A stretch of 61,290 bases of DNA from Phycisphaerales bacterium UBA7800 (GCA_002480565.1 DLCK01000060.1:1-61290), one strand, 5' to 3'; numbered from the stretch's first letter, positions 35,249 through 44,617 are shown. The notes: generated by a model not told the origin, from the letters alone. Made by a program: numbers and translations.

Positions 35249-36277
35249 ATGTCCATCACCCAGGCGCAACTGGCTCAAAAACTTGGTATCAGCCAGGTTT
35301 CCGTCTCGCTGGCGTTTAAGTCCGGGCATAATCGGCTTAACGAAAACACGCGCAGTCAAATCCTCAAAGCCGCAGAAAAATATGGTTATCGTCCCAATGC
35401 CTCGGCACGGACCATGCGTCAAGGAAGCTTCGGCAGTGTCGGTTTATTGCACAGCGCCCACGCCAAACGCAGCTACTTACCTGCTCCAATGCTTGATGCC
35501 ATTTACCAGGCACTCGAAGACCAAAAGCTTCATCTGACTTTCTGTCGAGCAAACGATCAGCAGTTGGCAGACCCGGCAAATTTACCCAAGTTACTTACCG
35601 AATCACAATCCGATGGCTTGCTTGTGAACATCATCAAGCAGGTGCCACAGTCGCTTTCGGACTTACTGCTGCGGTTGAAATTGCCTGCGGTCTGGTTGAA
35701 TGTGAAGCAGGATTTTGATTGTGTTCGACACGATGATTTTGGGGCGGCATCAGCGCTGACGAATCATCTTCTGTCTTTGGGGCATCGACGTATTCTGCAT
35801 ATCAATGCCAGCTATGACGCAACCGATACCCACTACAGCGGAACACTTCGGCAACAGGGGTACGAACATGCCATGCATCAAGCCGGACTCTCGCCATGTT
35901 CGTTAACGGGACAGAAAATCCCCGGTGACCAATTGCTTCAAACCGCGTTACAGGTATTGGATTCGCCGGATCGTCCCACGGCAGTGGTGCATTACGGCGA
36001 AGGATCGGCAGTCGCATTTTTACAGGCAGCTGAACGACTGGGGCTCCAACTGGCAAAGGATTTGTCACTGGGTTTACTGAGTTGTTCAAGTCCTGAAAGT
36101 TATCACGGCATGTTGCTGACACACATGGAACATGACTACCCAGCCATGGCTCATGCAGCGGTCGAGATGCTGTTGAAAAAAATCAATATCCCCGCAACAC
36201 GTCGCAAACCCCAGCCGTCGGTGGTGGTCCCCATGACGATGTATACCGGCCGAAGTTGTGGCAAGTATTCACAGTAG
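35249..36277 (+). CDS. LacI/GalR-family transcriptional regulator
   Basis: 342 residues. Helix-turn-helix AQLAQKLGISQVSVSLAF and hinge YGYRPNASARTM at the N-terminus; sensor domain with LSLGHRRILHIN and an effector cleft typical of GalR. ACGGAG lies 6 nt before the ATG. First gene of an operon with a beta-helix protein and a pseudopilin, and divergent from a sulfatase. Candidate operators lie on both sides of its promoter. Confidence 0.92.
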   Translation: MSITQAQLAQKLGISQVSVSLAFKSGHNRLNENTRSQILKAAEKYGYRPNASARTMRQGSFGSVGLLHSAHAKRSYLPAPMLDAIYQALEDQKLHLTFCRANDQQLADPANLPKLLTESQSDGLLVNIIKQVPQSLSDLLLRLKLPAVWLNVKQDFDCVRHDDFGAASALTNHLLSLGHRRILHINASYDATDTHYSGTLRQQGYEHAMHQAGLSPCSLTGQKIPGDQLLQTALQVLDSPDRPTAVVHYGEGSAVAFLQAAERLGLQLAKDLSLGLLSCSSPESYHGMLLTHMEHDYPAMAHAAVEMLLKKINIPATRRKPQPSVVVPMTMYTGRSCGKYSQ

Positions 36278-36309
36278 ACATTCGCAAATCTGAAAACAGA
36301 AAGATAATA

Positions 36310-38655
36310 ATGCTTCATAAACGACAGGTTTTGTGGTTCTTTGGGTTAATGATGTTGATGGTTGTCCCATCACAGGCGGCGACGATTTACGTCTCGCCAC
36401 AAGGGCAAAATACGGCTGACGGCAGCATCAATGCCCCAGTGTCCGACATCAGTCAGGCATTGGATATGGCAGGTGGCGGCGGGACCGTGATCCTGCGCGA
36501 AGGTGTATACCGCCAACGTGTCACACTCAAACCCAAGCACTCAGGCAACCCCGGGCAATTGACCACCATCACTTGCTATGCTGACGAAAAGCCCATCCTC
36601 AAAGGCTCCGATCAACTCACCGATTGGACGGCCTACAACAAAAATATCTGGCAGCATGACAACTGGAGCATCCCCAGCCAACAGGTCTATGTCGATGGCA
36701 AACCCCTGATTCAAATCGGTACCCAAAACGTCATCGGTGATATTGAAGACGGTATGAAGCGTCGTCTTGTCACTGGTAACGATATCAACGACATGGCTGC
36801 CGGTTCATTTTATTTTGATGCGAAAGCCAAAAAGCTTTACGTCTGGTTAGTTGACAGTTCTGATCCCAACAAGCACGTGATCGAAGCGGGTGTCCGTGAT
36901 TACATCATCCGTCCTGCTCATCGTTCACCGGTGACTTATGTGGCTGTGAAAAATCTCACATTCCGTCACGCCAACTCCTCCGTGCCGGAGATTGAAAAAC
37001 CCTACAACTACACGATGGTCACCGTGGGCAATGAAGGATTGATCGAAAACTGTGATATCCAGTGGGGCGATTTTCGAGGCGTGATGATGGGACGCAACAC
37101 GCAATTGCTTAACTCCACGATCGCCAACATGGGCAACTGTGGTGTCGATGCCAGCCCGCGTTCACCCTGGCGCGTCTCCGGCTGTACGATTACCAACAAT
37201 GGACACCGTCGCTATCTGGGTTGGCATTGCGGTGGGCTAAAGCTCATCCCCGATGCATACGGCACGATTGAAAACTGCCTGGTGTCTGAAAACTGGGGAC
37301 CGGGTGTCTGGTTTGACTGGTCGGATACCGGCGGGCAAATCGTCATCCGCAATAACCGCATTCTCAATAACCGTGCGACACAGATGATCCAAGGCAAAAT
37401 CCGACACATTGATGTGGCGGGAATCAAAATCGAAACCAGTCGCAATGTCCTGATCTATAACAATCTCATCAGCGGGAATGACGGTAACGGCATCATTGTC
37501 ATGGCTTCATCAGCAGTTGAAATATTCAACAACACCTTTACCCACAACAAGGGGATGGCAGCGGTACAAGTCGGTGGCGTGCCCCGTGGTAACAAAGCTC
37601 TGGGCGGCGGCAATACGCTGGATCATATCAACGTCATCAACAATGTTTTTTATAACAATCACGCGACCTATGATGTCTCACTGCAATTTCCTGTCACCGG
37701 TCGGACGGACAAGGTGACCTTCAAACTCAATAGTGATTACAACTGCTATTACCGCTTTGGGGGTCCGGTGCAACTGCACACCGGCGGGACGTACACCGGA
37801 TTCCTGCCCGCGTTTGATGACCTTAAAACATGGCAGCAGCAAACCGGTTTGGATGAGCATAGCTTTGCGGCAGACCCCATGTTTATCAATGCGATGCAGG
37901 GGGATTATCAGCCTGGTTCCAACAGTCCGTTGCGTGATGCGAGTATTGGTTTTGGCAAGCCCTGGACACCTCCGATGTTCGACGCTTCGCCGGATGGTGC
38001 AGGGCGCCTGCGCTTTAAGCGACTGGATATCGGTGCCTATGAGTCGGCGGACACGCATGGTAAAGCTGCACCGGTGACGATTGCTCCCAAGGCCGATGGC
38101 ATGCTCATTGATGATGTGTTGCCAGCGGGCGTCATGTCGTTGGACTGTTCGAATCATGCGTCTGATCCGCGACGATTCTGGCTGTGGACTGCAGTGGATC
38201 CCAAGCCTGCCAGCGGTGCGCTGTGTGCCAAGCTCGTTGCGGAGAATGATTCATTGCGGCTGATGGGATTGCTCATGCAGACGCCGATCTCAACTGCTGG
38301 ATACAAAACACTTGCTGCAAGGCTTTGTCTGTCACCGCAGCAGACACCTGAGAATGTCTTGTTTGCTCTGCAAACCGAAGATGGCAATTACATCGGCCAA
38401 GGATTGGGGTTTCAAAGTACCCGCATCAAGCTCCCCAAACAGGTAGCGTCCATTGACCCGGATACCGGTGCGTTGTTAGCAGGTTCGGATTCGCGCACCA
38501 TTTCATTGTCCCAATTCAGTGACAACCTGACAGCCGGTAAGTGGGTGCAGGTGCAGATGGCGTTACCATCCGAAGCACACAGTCAGATTCGAAGTGTGAT
38601 CCTGGGTGCGACTGATGGTGTGGTGGCGATTGATCAGATTCAACTGTTACCTTGA
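36310..38655 (+). CDS. Large secreted right-handed beta-helix protein
   Basis: 781 residues from the ATG at 36310, chosen because it gives a clean signal peptide (MLHKRQVLWFFGLMMLMVVP, cleaved near SQAA); the longer frame begins with TTG inside the LacI gene. The mature N-terminus IYVSPQGQNTADGSINAP is the DUF1565-like opening seen in pectate-lyase-like proteins. Beta-helix rungs follow (IENCDIQWGD, VSGCTITNNG, IRNNRILNNRAT, IYNNLISGN), then a C-terminal beta-sandwich-like domain of about 190 residues. Likely a polysaccharide lyase or glycan-binding protein acting outside the cell. It is not closely similar to the 6609/8329 pair. Confidence 0.82.
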   Translation: MLHKRQVLWFFGLMMLMVVPSQAATIYVSPQGQNTADGSINAPVSDISQALDMAGGGGTVILREGVYRQRVTLKPKHSGNPGQLTTITCYADEKPILKGSDQLTDWTAYNKNIWQHDNWSIPSQQVYVDGKPLIQIGTQNVIGDIEDGMKRRLVTGNDINDMAAGSFYFDAKAKKLYVWLVDSSDPNKHVIEAGVRDYIIRPAHRSPVTYVAVKNLTFRHANSSVPEIEKPYNYTMVTVGNEGLIENCDIQWGDFRGVMMGRNTQLLNSTIANMGNCGVDASPRSPWRVSGCTITNNGHRRYLGWHCGGLKLIPDAYGTIENCLVSENWGPGVWFDWSDTGGQIVIRNNRILNNRATQMIQGKIRHIDVAGIKIETSRNVLIYNNLISGNDGNGIIVMASSAVEIFNNTFTHNKGMAAVQVGGVPRGNKALGGGNTLDHINVINNVFYNNHATYDVSLQFPVTGRTDKVTFKLNSDYNCYYRFGGPVQLHTGGTYTGFLPAFDDLKTWQQQTGLDEHSFAADPMFINAMQGDYQPGSNSPLRDASIGFGKPWTPPMFDASPDGAGRLRFKRLDIGAYESADTHGKAAPVTIAPKADGMLIDDVLPAGVMSLDCSNHASDPRRFWLWTAVDPKPASGALCAKLVAENDSLRLMGLLMQTPISTAGYKTLAARLCLSPQQTPENVLFALQTEDGNYIGQGLGFQSTRIKLPKQVASIDPDTGALLAGSDSRTISLSQFSDNLTAGKWVQVQMALPSEAHSQIRSVILGATDGVVAIDQIQLLP

Positions 38656-38667
38656 GAAAGGTTTTGC

Positions 38668-39375
38668 ATGAAAGCCCGATTACACGAGCATGCATTTACG
38701 CTCATCGAATTGCTGGTGGTGATCAGTATCATCAGTCTGCTCATTGCGATACTCCTGCCCGCTTTGGGGGCGGCTCGCAAGAGTGCCCAGGCGATTTCCT
38801 GCGCCAGCAACCTTCGACAGATTGGTATTGCCTGCATGTCCTATGCGGCGGACAATCACGATACTTTGCCATTGGTTAAGGCGGATGTCGGTACGGGAAA
38901 TATCAATGATGACCGGTGGTGGGTGTTGTTGCCAAGGCTCGGTTATATCAGTGGTGTGTCGAATTTTCGTTATCACAAAGCCTCGCAGTTAAGCCTGCTT
39001 CGCTGCCCGACAACGCATGGCCAATACAACACCGACAAGACGCCTTACACGTTTAACGGCTGGTTTGGTAAGGCCAATGACTCGGCTCCCAATACGGCAA
39101 TCGGCCCGGTGAGAGTTGAGCAGATCATCCACGCCAACAAACAATTGATGATCGGTGAAGGTGTGCTGGGGACTTCCTATCCACCATCCCTGATGCCGGT
39201 GACCACAAGCAGCTGGCCATGGCGAGGAGTCGGGCAACCGCATTTGGGGGCAAGTCTTAACATCATTTTTATCGATGGGCATATCCATCGGCCATCGCGT
39301 GATGACCTGCTTGAAGGGAGTGACGGGACTGTGACCTGGGCAGGTAACGACTTGGCGATCTGGGACCCCAATTGA
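38668..39375 (+). CDS. Type IV pseudopilin-like protein
   Basis: 235 residues. The prepilin site is HA/FTLIELLVVISIISLL with Glu at +5, then ALGAARKSAQAISC, matching the other two pseudopilins. The C-terminal motif is PHLGASLNIIFIDGHIH, the relaxed H-Xn-DG element. GAAAGG precedes the ATG and the gene is 12 nt after the beta-helix gene, so they are co-transcribed. Role inferred: surface pseudopilus or secretion component made together with the exported glycan-active protein. Confidence 0.87.
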   Translation: MKARLHEHAFTLIELLVVISIISLLIAILLPALGAARKSAQAISCASNLRQIGIACMSYAADNHDTLPLVKADVGTGNINDDRWWVLLPRLGYISGVSNFRYHKASQLSLLRCPTTHGQYNTDKTPYTFNGWFGKANDSAPNTAIGPVRVEQIIHANKQLMIGEGVLGTSYPPSLMPVTTSSWPWRGVGQPHLGASLNIIFIDGHIHRPSRDDLLEGSDGTVTWAGNDLAIWDPN

Positions 39376-39407
39376 GGGTTTGATGTTTTTTTAAGCGATG
39401 CCTCGGC

Positions 39408-39413
39408 TATACT
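39408..39413 (+). promoter_or_regulatory. -10-like TATACT for leaderless gluconokinase mRNA
   Basis: TATACT ends exactly 6 nt before the ATG at 39420; no Shine-Dalgarno lies between. Confidence 0.45.
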
Positions 39414-39419
39414 TTGGTT

Positions 39420-39905
39420 ATGCACATCATCGTCATGGGCGTCTCTGGGGTCGGCAAAACAGCAGTGGGTCAGCAACTTGCCCGGGCGCTGCATCTGCGC
39501 TTTGACGATGCTGATGATTTTCACCCGGCAATGAATGTCGAAAAAATGCAGGCAGGTATCCCACTGACCGATAAAGACCGTTGGCCGTGGCTGGATATTC
39601 TCAACCATCACCTTAAACAGACCGCAGGCTGTGTCCTGGCTTGTTCAGCACTCAAAGCTGCATATCGCATGCGCTTGTGCCAAGGGGCTGAGGATGTGCG
39701 ATTGGTGTATCTCAAAGCAGACCGCGATACGCTTATCCAGCGCATGCAACAGCGTGAACATTTCATGCCCACTTCACTGCTTGAGAGTCAGCTTCAGACT
39801 TGGGAAGATCCGACGGCCACTGAGCCTTGGCCCGTGGTGACGGTTGATGCGACTTTGCCCTTGGACGAGGTTGTCTCTCAACTCGTCGCTGCGTTGTCCA
39901 TGTAG
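39420..39905 (+). CDS. gntK: Gluconokinase
   Basis: 161 residues. Phosphorylates D-gluconate to 6-phosphogluconate. P-loop GVSGVGKTAVG at the N-terminus; DADDFHPAMNVEKMQAGIPL and DRWPWLD form the gluconate-binding region of thermoresistant GntK. LACSALKAAYR matches the conserved ACSALK..YR motif. Start ATG 39420 (a TTG at 39414 is also in frame). It may channel sugar acids from the neighbouring polysaccharide modules. The 3' end overlaps the convergent SGNH gene by 28 nt. Confidence 0.93.
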   Translation: MHIIVMGVSGVGKTAVGQQLARALHLRFDDADDFHPAMNVEKMQAGIPLTDKDRWPWLDILNHHLKQTAGCVLACSALKAAYRMRLCQGAEDVRLVYLKADRDTLIQRMQQREHFMPTSLLESQLQTWEDPTATEPWPVVTVDATLPLDEVVSQLVAALSM

Positions 39906-40540
39906 CTTTGCACGTAACCGGCAAGGTAAGCACCTTGGAACTGCCGGGCCCATATTTCATAATGGACATGATCGCAGAACAGTTCGTCATCGGTTCCTAA
40001 CTGGCGGGTGAATTGCCAAAGGTCGATGATGGTATTCCCCGCTTCTTGCATGATGCTGTCAGCTGCATCGTTGTAGGCATCAAGGTCTTTTTCAAAGCGA
40101 TGAAACCCGGTGCAGAGACTGTTGTGGATGGTGCTGTTGACCAAAGTGGTGCGCATCCAGATCAGCGGGATGTGAGCTTCTTTGGCGATGTCGACAATCT
40201 TCTTGAGATTTGATTGATAGTCTTCAAGTGGCGTTTGAATCTTGCCGGTTTTCGGATCGGTCTTGATGTCATGCAAACCGCAGTTGCATAGAATCAGGTC
40301 GATTTTGCCATCGGTCTTCTGGATCATGTCGGTGATAATGCCCAGGGATCGGGAGGAGTCGCCGCAATTCAAATCCTGGGGTTTATCCAGATCGGTCAAC
40401 GCACTTTGTCTTGCTTCTTCGCTGAATCCCACCCAGTTGACTGCGGACTTTAATGACGATTGGAGATAGGGACCGTATTGGACACTGATGCTATCGCCGA
40501 TGAGCAGGACGGACGCTTTGGTTTTTGCTTTGTCGTTCAT
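39878..40540 (-). CDS. SGNH/GDSL-type esterase
   Basis: 220 residues. Block I LLIGDSISVQYG holds the catalytic Ser; block III is CNCGLHD; block V CDHVHY holds the Asp-His pair. No signal peptide, so cytoplasmic. The family includes acetyl-xylan and sialate O-acetylesterases, which fits a role in removing acyl groups from imported oligosaccharides. It lies next to a sulfatase in the same orientation (83 nt away). TATCAA sits 6 nt before the ATG and no Shine-Dalgarno is seen. Confidence 0.88.
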   Translation of the reverse strand: MNDKAKTKASVLLIGDSISVQYGPYLQSSLKSAVNWVGFSEEARQSALTDLDKPQDLNCGDSSRSLGIITDMIQKTDGKIDLILCNCGLHDIKTDPKTGKIQTPLEDYQSNLKKIVDIAKEAHIPLIWMRTTLVNSTIHNSLCTGFHRFEKDLDAYNDAADSIMQEAGNTIIDLWQFTRQLGTDDELFCDHVHYEIWARQFQGAYLAGYVQSYMDNAATS

Positions 40541-40623
40541 GTTGGGTTGATACTTGTTCTGAATGGAATGTCGGTTGATCGGAGTAACGTTGCTTCACCA
40601 GAATACGTTCCAATCCATGAGCG

Positions 40624-42159
40624 TCAATTCTTGACCATGCCTTTGGCAACGGCATCGCTCCATTTCATCTTCCATTTGTGAATGTGATACGTCAGTGCAT
40701 CGGGTTGGGCTTCAAATGCCTTGCGGTCGTCGGCAATGGACCACGCGCGTTTGAAGCGTCCGACGTGGTTGAGGATCAACGCAGTGAGTTGCATGCGTTG
40801 TGATTGATGCTGCTCACTTGCCCAGAGGTTGGTCAGTTCGCCGGGATCAAGCTGGTGATCGTACAACTCGCCGTCATCGGGATGATCCAGATAGTAGACA
40901 AGGCGATAGCGGTCCGTACGGACTGCAAAAACACAGCTTTGATCGTGACTGCCAAAATCCCACTCGCAAACCACGTGGTCCAATCCATCACTTTGGCCTT
41001 GAAGTAGTGGCACCTGATTGCTGCCATCCAAATGTTCAGGGATCGGCAAGCCTGCTAATGCACATAAAGTCGGGTACACATCCACCAACTGCATCAGTCC
41101 GTGAACAGTCTGGTTTTTCGGTCCCTTGGGATAGCGGAAGATCATCGGCACCCGGTGAATCGACTCGTAAATCCCCATATTTTTAAGCATCAAGCCATGC
41201 TCGCCTGCAAAGTCCCCATGGTCAGCCAAATACACAATGATCGTGTTTTCATACTCGCCGGTCTGCTTGAGGTGCTCGACGACTCTGCCGATCTGTTTAT
41301 CGATTTCCGTGATCAAGGTCAGATGATAAGCAAGCTGAACCTTCAAATCGTCTGCATCAACCGGTCGGTAGGGATACCCACGTTGGCCGGCGCTGATGTA
41401 ATCTTGTTGGAACTGGGGCTTGCCAGCAAAGCGGTTCTCCAGATAGTCACAGCTATTATCCGGCAAGGTTAATGTCGAAGGATCGTACTGACCCATCTGC
41501 TGCGATGACGGGGCGTACGGGTCATGCGGGCGTTGGAAACTCATCTTCAAAAAGAACGGTTTGTCATCCGCTTTATTCTCTAAAAAAGCCAGCGACTCAT
41601 TGCCCGTCCAGGTCTCCACGCAATGCTCAGCAGGGATCGCACTGACAAACCCCCGCATGCCACTTCCAGGGTGATCTTCTGGCAAGCTGCCCAGATCAAA
41701 GTCATCAGCAAGACCTTGCTCCACCAGATAGTTGAAGTAATGACACGTCCGTGGATCATCGGGGTCTGCATCGGTCAGGTCACAATAACGCAGGTGTTCG
41801 TAGGCTTCACGGTCCCAAGTGGTGACTTCATGTCCCTTGCCAATCATGGCAGTCTGGTATCCCAGATGGCGCAGATGAGTCGGAAGCGTCAAAGGATTGG
41901 GGACTGGGCATCCGGTGAGATTGTTACCAGTGATACCCAGCGTGTGCGGGTATAAACCAGTAATCATCGAGCAACGCGACGGCCCACAAATCGGATTGTT
42001 ACAGTAGGCACGATCAGCCAGTACGCCGTCAGCCGCAATCGCATCCAGATGTGGTGTCTTCACATCCGGGTGACCCGCAGCACCAATGCATGATGCGTTA
42101 TGCTGGTCGGACATGATCCAGAGAATGTTTGGACGCTTGGCTGACGATTGGGTGGACAT
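40624..42159 (-). CDS. Sulfatase (CGPSR type)
   Basis: 511 residues. Formylglycine motif CGPSR at 58-62; MSDQH near residue 17 and LADHGDFAGEHG near residue 315 are metal sites. FQRPHDPYAP is a further conserved block. The N-terminus MSTQSSAKRPNILWIMSD has no signal peptide. GGAG lies 11 nt before the ATG. Followed by an SGNH esterase gene, suggesting stepwise removal of sulfate and acyl groups. Confidence 0.93.
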   Translation of the reverse strand: MSTQSSAKRPNILWIMSDQHNASCIGAAGHPDVKTPHLDAIAADGVLADRAYCNNPICGPSRCSMITGLYPHTLGITGNNLTGCPVPNPLTLPTHLRHLGYQTAMIGKGHEVTTWDREAYEHLRYCDLTDADPDDPRTCHYFNYLVEQGLADDFDLGSLPEDHPGSGMRGFVSAIPAEHCVETWTGNESLAFLENKADDKPFFLKMSFQRPHDPYAPSSQQMGQYDPSTLTLPDNSCDYLENRFAGKPQFQQDYISAGQRGYPYRPVDADDLKVQLAYHLTLITEIDKQIGRVVEHLKQTGEYENTIIVYLADHGDFAGEHGLMLKNMGIYESIHRVPMIFRYPKGPKNQTVHGLMQLVDVYPTLCALAGLPIPEHLDGSNQVPLLQGQSDGLDHVVCEWDFGSHDQSCVFAVRTDRYRLVYYLDHPDDGELYDHQLDPGELTNLWASEQHQSQRMQLTALILNHVGRFKRAWSIADDRKAFEAQPDALTYHIHKWKMKWSDAVAKGMVKN

Positions 42160-42350
42160 GGCTTGATAACTCCGGTTTGAAACATCGTGAGATAATCAGT
42201 ATTGCAAGCCGTATCATGATTGCAAGAAGCGATTGGGCATGGTTGCGATCATACAACTTGTTTTGTGTCTGATACCGTTATTGGCGAGGGTTTGATTCGT
42301 TGCGCATCTCATTGGATAATGTATGGTTTGCAGCACTTTGAGGTGAATTG

Positions 42351-42734
42351 ATGTATCAGATTCAGATCAAGAAAACTTTTTCAGCCAGTCACGCGATCTA
42401 TCTGCCCGACGGATCGCTTGAACCGCTGCATGGGCATAACTGGCCTGTGGTGGTGACCGTGGAGTCGAAAGAGCTTGATGCCATCGAAACGGTGATGGAC
42501 TTTCACGTGCTTGAAGGTTGGATCAATGACTTGCTCGCGACGGTTCATAATCGACATTTAAATGAGGTTGCTCCCTTTGCCGGTGAGGATGGTAAACTTG
42601 CTGTTAATCCGACTGCTGAGCGTGTGGCTTGGTGGATCGGGACTCAGATTGCATCGCGTTTACCGGATCATGTGCAACTGGTGCGTGTGTCGGTTGGCGA
42701 GGCGGACGGTTGTACCGCGATTTATCTGCCTTGA
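42351..42734 (+). CDS. 6-pyruvoyltetrahydropterin synthase/QueD family, PTPS-III-like
   Basis: 127 residues. T-fold enzyme on 7,8-dihydroneopterin triphosphate. Zinc ligands: SASH and HGHNW. QueD and PTPS-II carry a catalytic Cys in CxxxHGH; here the sequence is LEPLHGH with no Cys, matching the ExxHGH motif of PTPS-III, an enzyme reported to make 6-hydroxymethyl-dihydropterin and so bypass FolB in folate synthesis. VGEADGC near the end supplies another conserved Glu. GAGGTG lies 5 nt before the ATG. The family assignment is firm; the sub-type rests on the motif. Confidence 0.88.
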   Translation: MYQIQIKKTFSASHAIYLPDGSLEPLHGHNWPVVVTVESKELDAIETVMDFHVLEGWINDLLATVHNRHLNEVAPFAGEDGKLAVNPTAERVAWWIGTQIASRLPDHVQLVRVSVGEADGCTAIYLP

Positions 42735-42803
42735 TGTGAACGATGAAAAGTGGATGCCGTTGAAAGAAACAAGCTCGATGGTCGGTTCTCAAAAGGGGCG
42801 AGT

Positions 42804-42892
42804 GACTAGCGACTTGGGACTAGGGAAAGGCAAAACGGATAAGCATAACAGTCAAGCGGGATTTTCTTGACCCTTGTCCCAAGTGGCTAGTC
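42804..42892. repeat. Intergenic inverted-repeat element (GACTAGC type)
   Basis: Arms 42804-42825 and 42871-42892 match 20/22 when inverted and contain ACTTGGGAC. Spacer 45 nt. It fills most of the 240-nt gap between the PTPS and antiporter genes; no ORF lies inside. Confidence 0.8.
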
Positions 42893-42974
42893 GCCAGTCC
42901 CTTTGCCAAACGATGACGTTCATTTTGTGTGAACGGTTCTACTCATGACGATTTAAAGGACTTTAAAAACCCGT

Positions 42975-44087
42975 ATGGAAAAACTCATCCCAACTGAAGT
43001 ATTCGAAGCCATGCCCATGTTCATGCTGATCCTTGTGGCGATTGGCAGTGTCTGGACACTCATCCGCGGCGCGGACTGGTTGGTGGATGGGGCAGCAGGA
43101 TTAGCGTTTCGCATGGGGATTCCCAAGGTGATCGTGGGGGCGACCATTGTCTCGCTGGGGACCACCAGCCCGGAGACTGCCGTGTCGGTGATGGCGGCAT
43201 GGGCAGGTAATGCTGGCTTGGCGTTGGGTAATGCCGTGGGTTCAATCGTCGCTGACACCGGCCTGATTTTTGGTCTTGGTTGTGCGATGGTGGTTCTGCC
43301 CGCTGACAAGTTTGTTCTCAAACGCCAAGGCTGGGTGAAGATCGGTAGCGGTGTGCTGCTTGCGGTGATGTGTTACGTCGCATGGTTCATGGACGGTGAG
43401 GCTGCACAGATCACCCGAGTCGGTGGCATCCTGCTATTGGTTCTGCTCGTCGCCTACATGTTTATCAGTGTCAAATGGGCCAGACAGCACGCTGCGTTGG
43501 ACCCTGCCCATGCGCACCCCATGCCCACCGGCATGATTGAGGAGACCATGCCGGCCTTGGCTGAAGACACCGAGGAGATGTCACATCAATCACCGTGGCT
43601 GTTGTTGTTGCTTCTGGTGGTCGGTTTAGCAGTCGTGGTTTTTGCCAGTCGATTTTTGGTTGCATCCGCGACGGTGATGGCAACGCGGTGGGGCGTTCCG
43701 GATGTGGTCATCGCTGCGACACTTGTTGCGCTGGGGACATCCTTGCCGGAACTGATGGTGGGCATTGCTTCCATCGTGAAAGGTCATCGTGAATTACTTG
43801 TTGGCAACGTCATTGGTGCGGATATCCTCAACGTCCTGTTTGTGATCGGTGCTTCGGCCGTTGCCAAGGCATTACCGATTGTGGATCCATCAGCACGGAT
43901 TCCTGAGATTTTCCTGTATATGCATTTGCCAACGATGTTGGCGATGATGGCATTGTTTCTGGTTTACATTTTCATTGCCATCCGCAAGGGCAGTTTCAGT
44001 CGGTGGATGGGCTATCCATTATTGGTGATGTATGTGGCATATGTCGTGTTGCAATTCGTACTCACCGCCGGCGGCCCAAGTGCATAA
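42975..44087 (+). CDS. Na+/Ca2+ exchanger family protein (YrbG-like)
   Basis: 370 residues, about ten transmembrane helices in two inverted halves. The alpha repeats are visible: SLGTTSPETAVSVMAAWAGN with GNAVGSIVADT, and ALGTSLPELMVGIASIVKG with GNVIGADILN. The acidic residue in each repeat is the ion ligand. A cytosolic loop (about 175-205) rich in Glu and His separates the halves. Member of the CaCA superfamily; cation specificity cannot be read from sequence. It is 12 nt upstream of an HD hydrolase gene. Confidence 0.93.
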   Translation: MEKLIPTEVFEAMPMFMLILVAIGSVWTLIRGADWLVDGAAGLAFRMGIPKVIVGATIVSLGTTSPETAVSVMAAWAGNAGLALGNAVGSIVADTGLIFGLGCAMVVLPADKFVLKRQGWVKIGSGVLLAVMCYVAWFMDGEAAQITRVGGILLLVLLVAYMFISVKWARQHAALDPAHAHPMPTGMIEETMPALAEDTEEMSHQSPWLLLLLLVVGLAVVVFASRFLVASATVMATRWGVPDVVIAATLVALGTSLPELMVGIASIVKGHRELLVGNVIGADILNVLFVIGASAVAKALPIVDPSARIPEIFLYMHLPTMLAMMALFLVYIFIAIRKGSFSRWMGYPLLVMYVAYVVLQFVLTAGGPSA

Positions 44088-44098
44088 GTGATTAAACC

Positions 44099-44617
44099 AT
44101 GAGTTGGATTCAAACTTTTACGGGTAAAGCCTTTTACCCCTTAGCCGATGAACCGGGCGAGATTGATATCCGCGACATTGCCCACGCGCTGAGTTTGCAG
44201 TGTCGGTTTAACGGTCATTGCAATGTGTTTTACAGTGTGGCTCAGCACAGCGTGCATGTGTCGGAAGTGGTGCCATCCGAGTTTGCGTTATGGGGTTTGA
44301 TGCATGATGCAGCCGAAGCGTATTTGTCGGACTTGCCACGCCCGGTCAAGGGTCAGATGCCTCAGTTTTCGGAGTTGGAAGACAAGCTCCTTGGGCGGAT
44401 ACTCGCGGCGTACGATTTGTCTTTGCCGATGCCTTCGCAAGTGAAGTTGGCAGATGAGCAGTTGTTGATGACCGAAGCACGGGACTTGATGCAAAGCCCA
44501 CCTATGGATTGGTTGATCCCCGTGGATGCTTTGGATGATTTGAAGATTGAGCCGATGTCACCAACTCAAGCAGAACAGGCATTTTTGCAACGGTATGATC
44601 AGTTGACACAATGCTGA
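44099..44617 (+). CDS. HD-domain phosphohydrolase (COG1896-like)
   Basis: 172 residues. HD-fold metal ligands: SVAQHSVHVSEV, LMHDAAEAYLSDLP and a distal Asp in ADEQLL. The family includes 5'-nucleotidases such as YfbR and phage-encoded relatives; substrate probably a deoxynucleotide. The pattern QHSVHV with HDAAEAYLSDLPRPVK is strong. It follows the antiporter gene by 12 nt. A long hairpin at 44612-44667 begins at its stop codon. Confidence 0.85.
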   Translation: MSWIQTFTGKAFYPLADEPGEIDIRDIAHALSLQCRFNGHCNVFYSVAQHSVHVSEVVPSEFALWGLMHDAAEAYLSDLPRPVKGQMPQFSELEDKLLGRILAAYDLSLPMPSQVKLADEQLLMTEARDLMQSPPMDWLIPVDALDDLKIEPMSPTQAEQAFLQRYDQLTQC

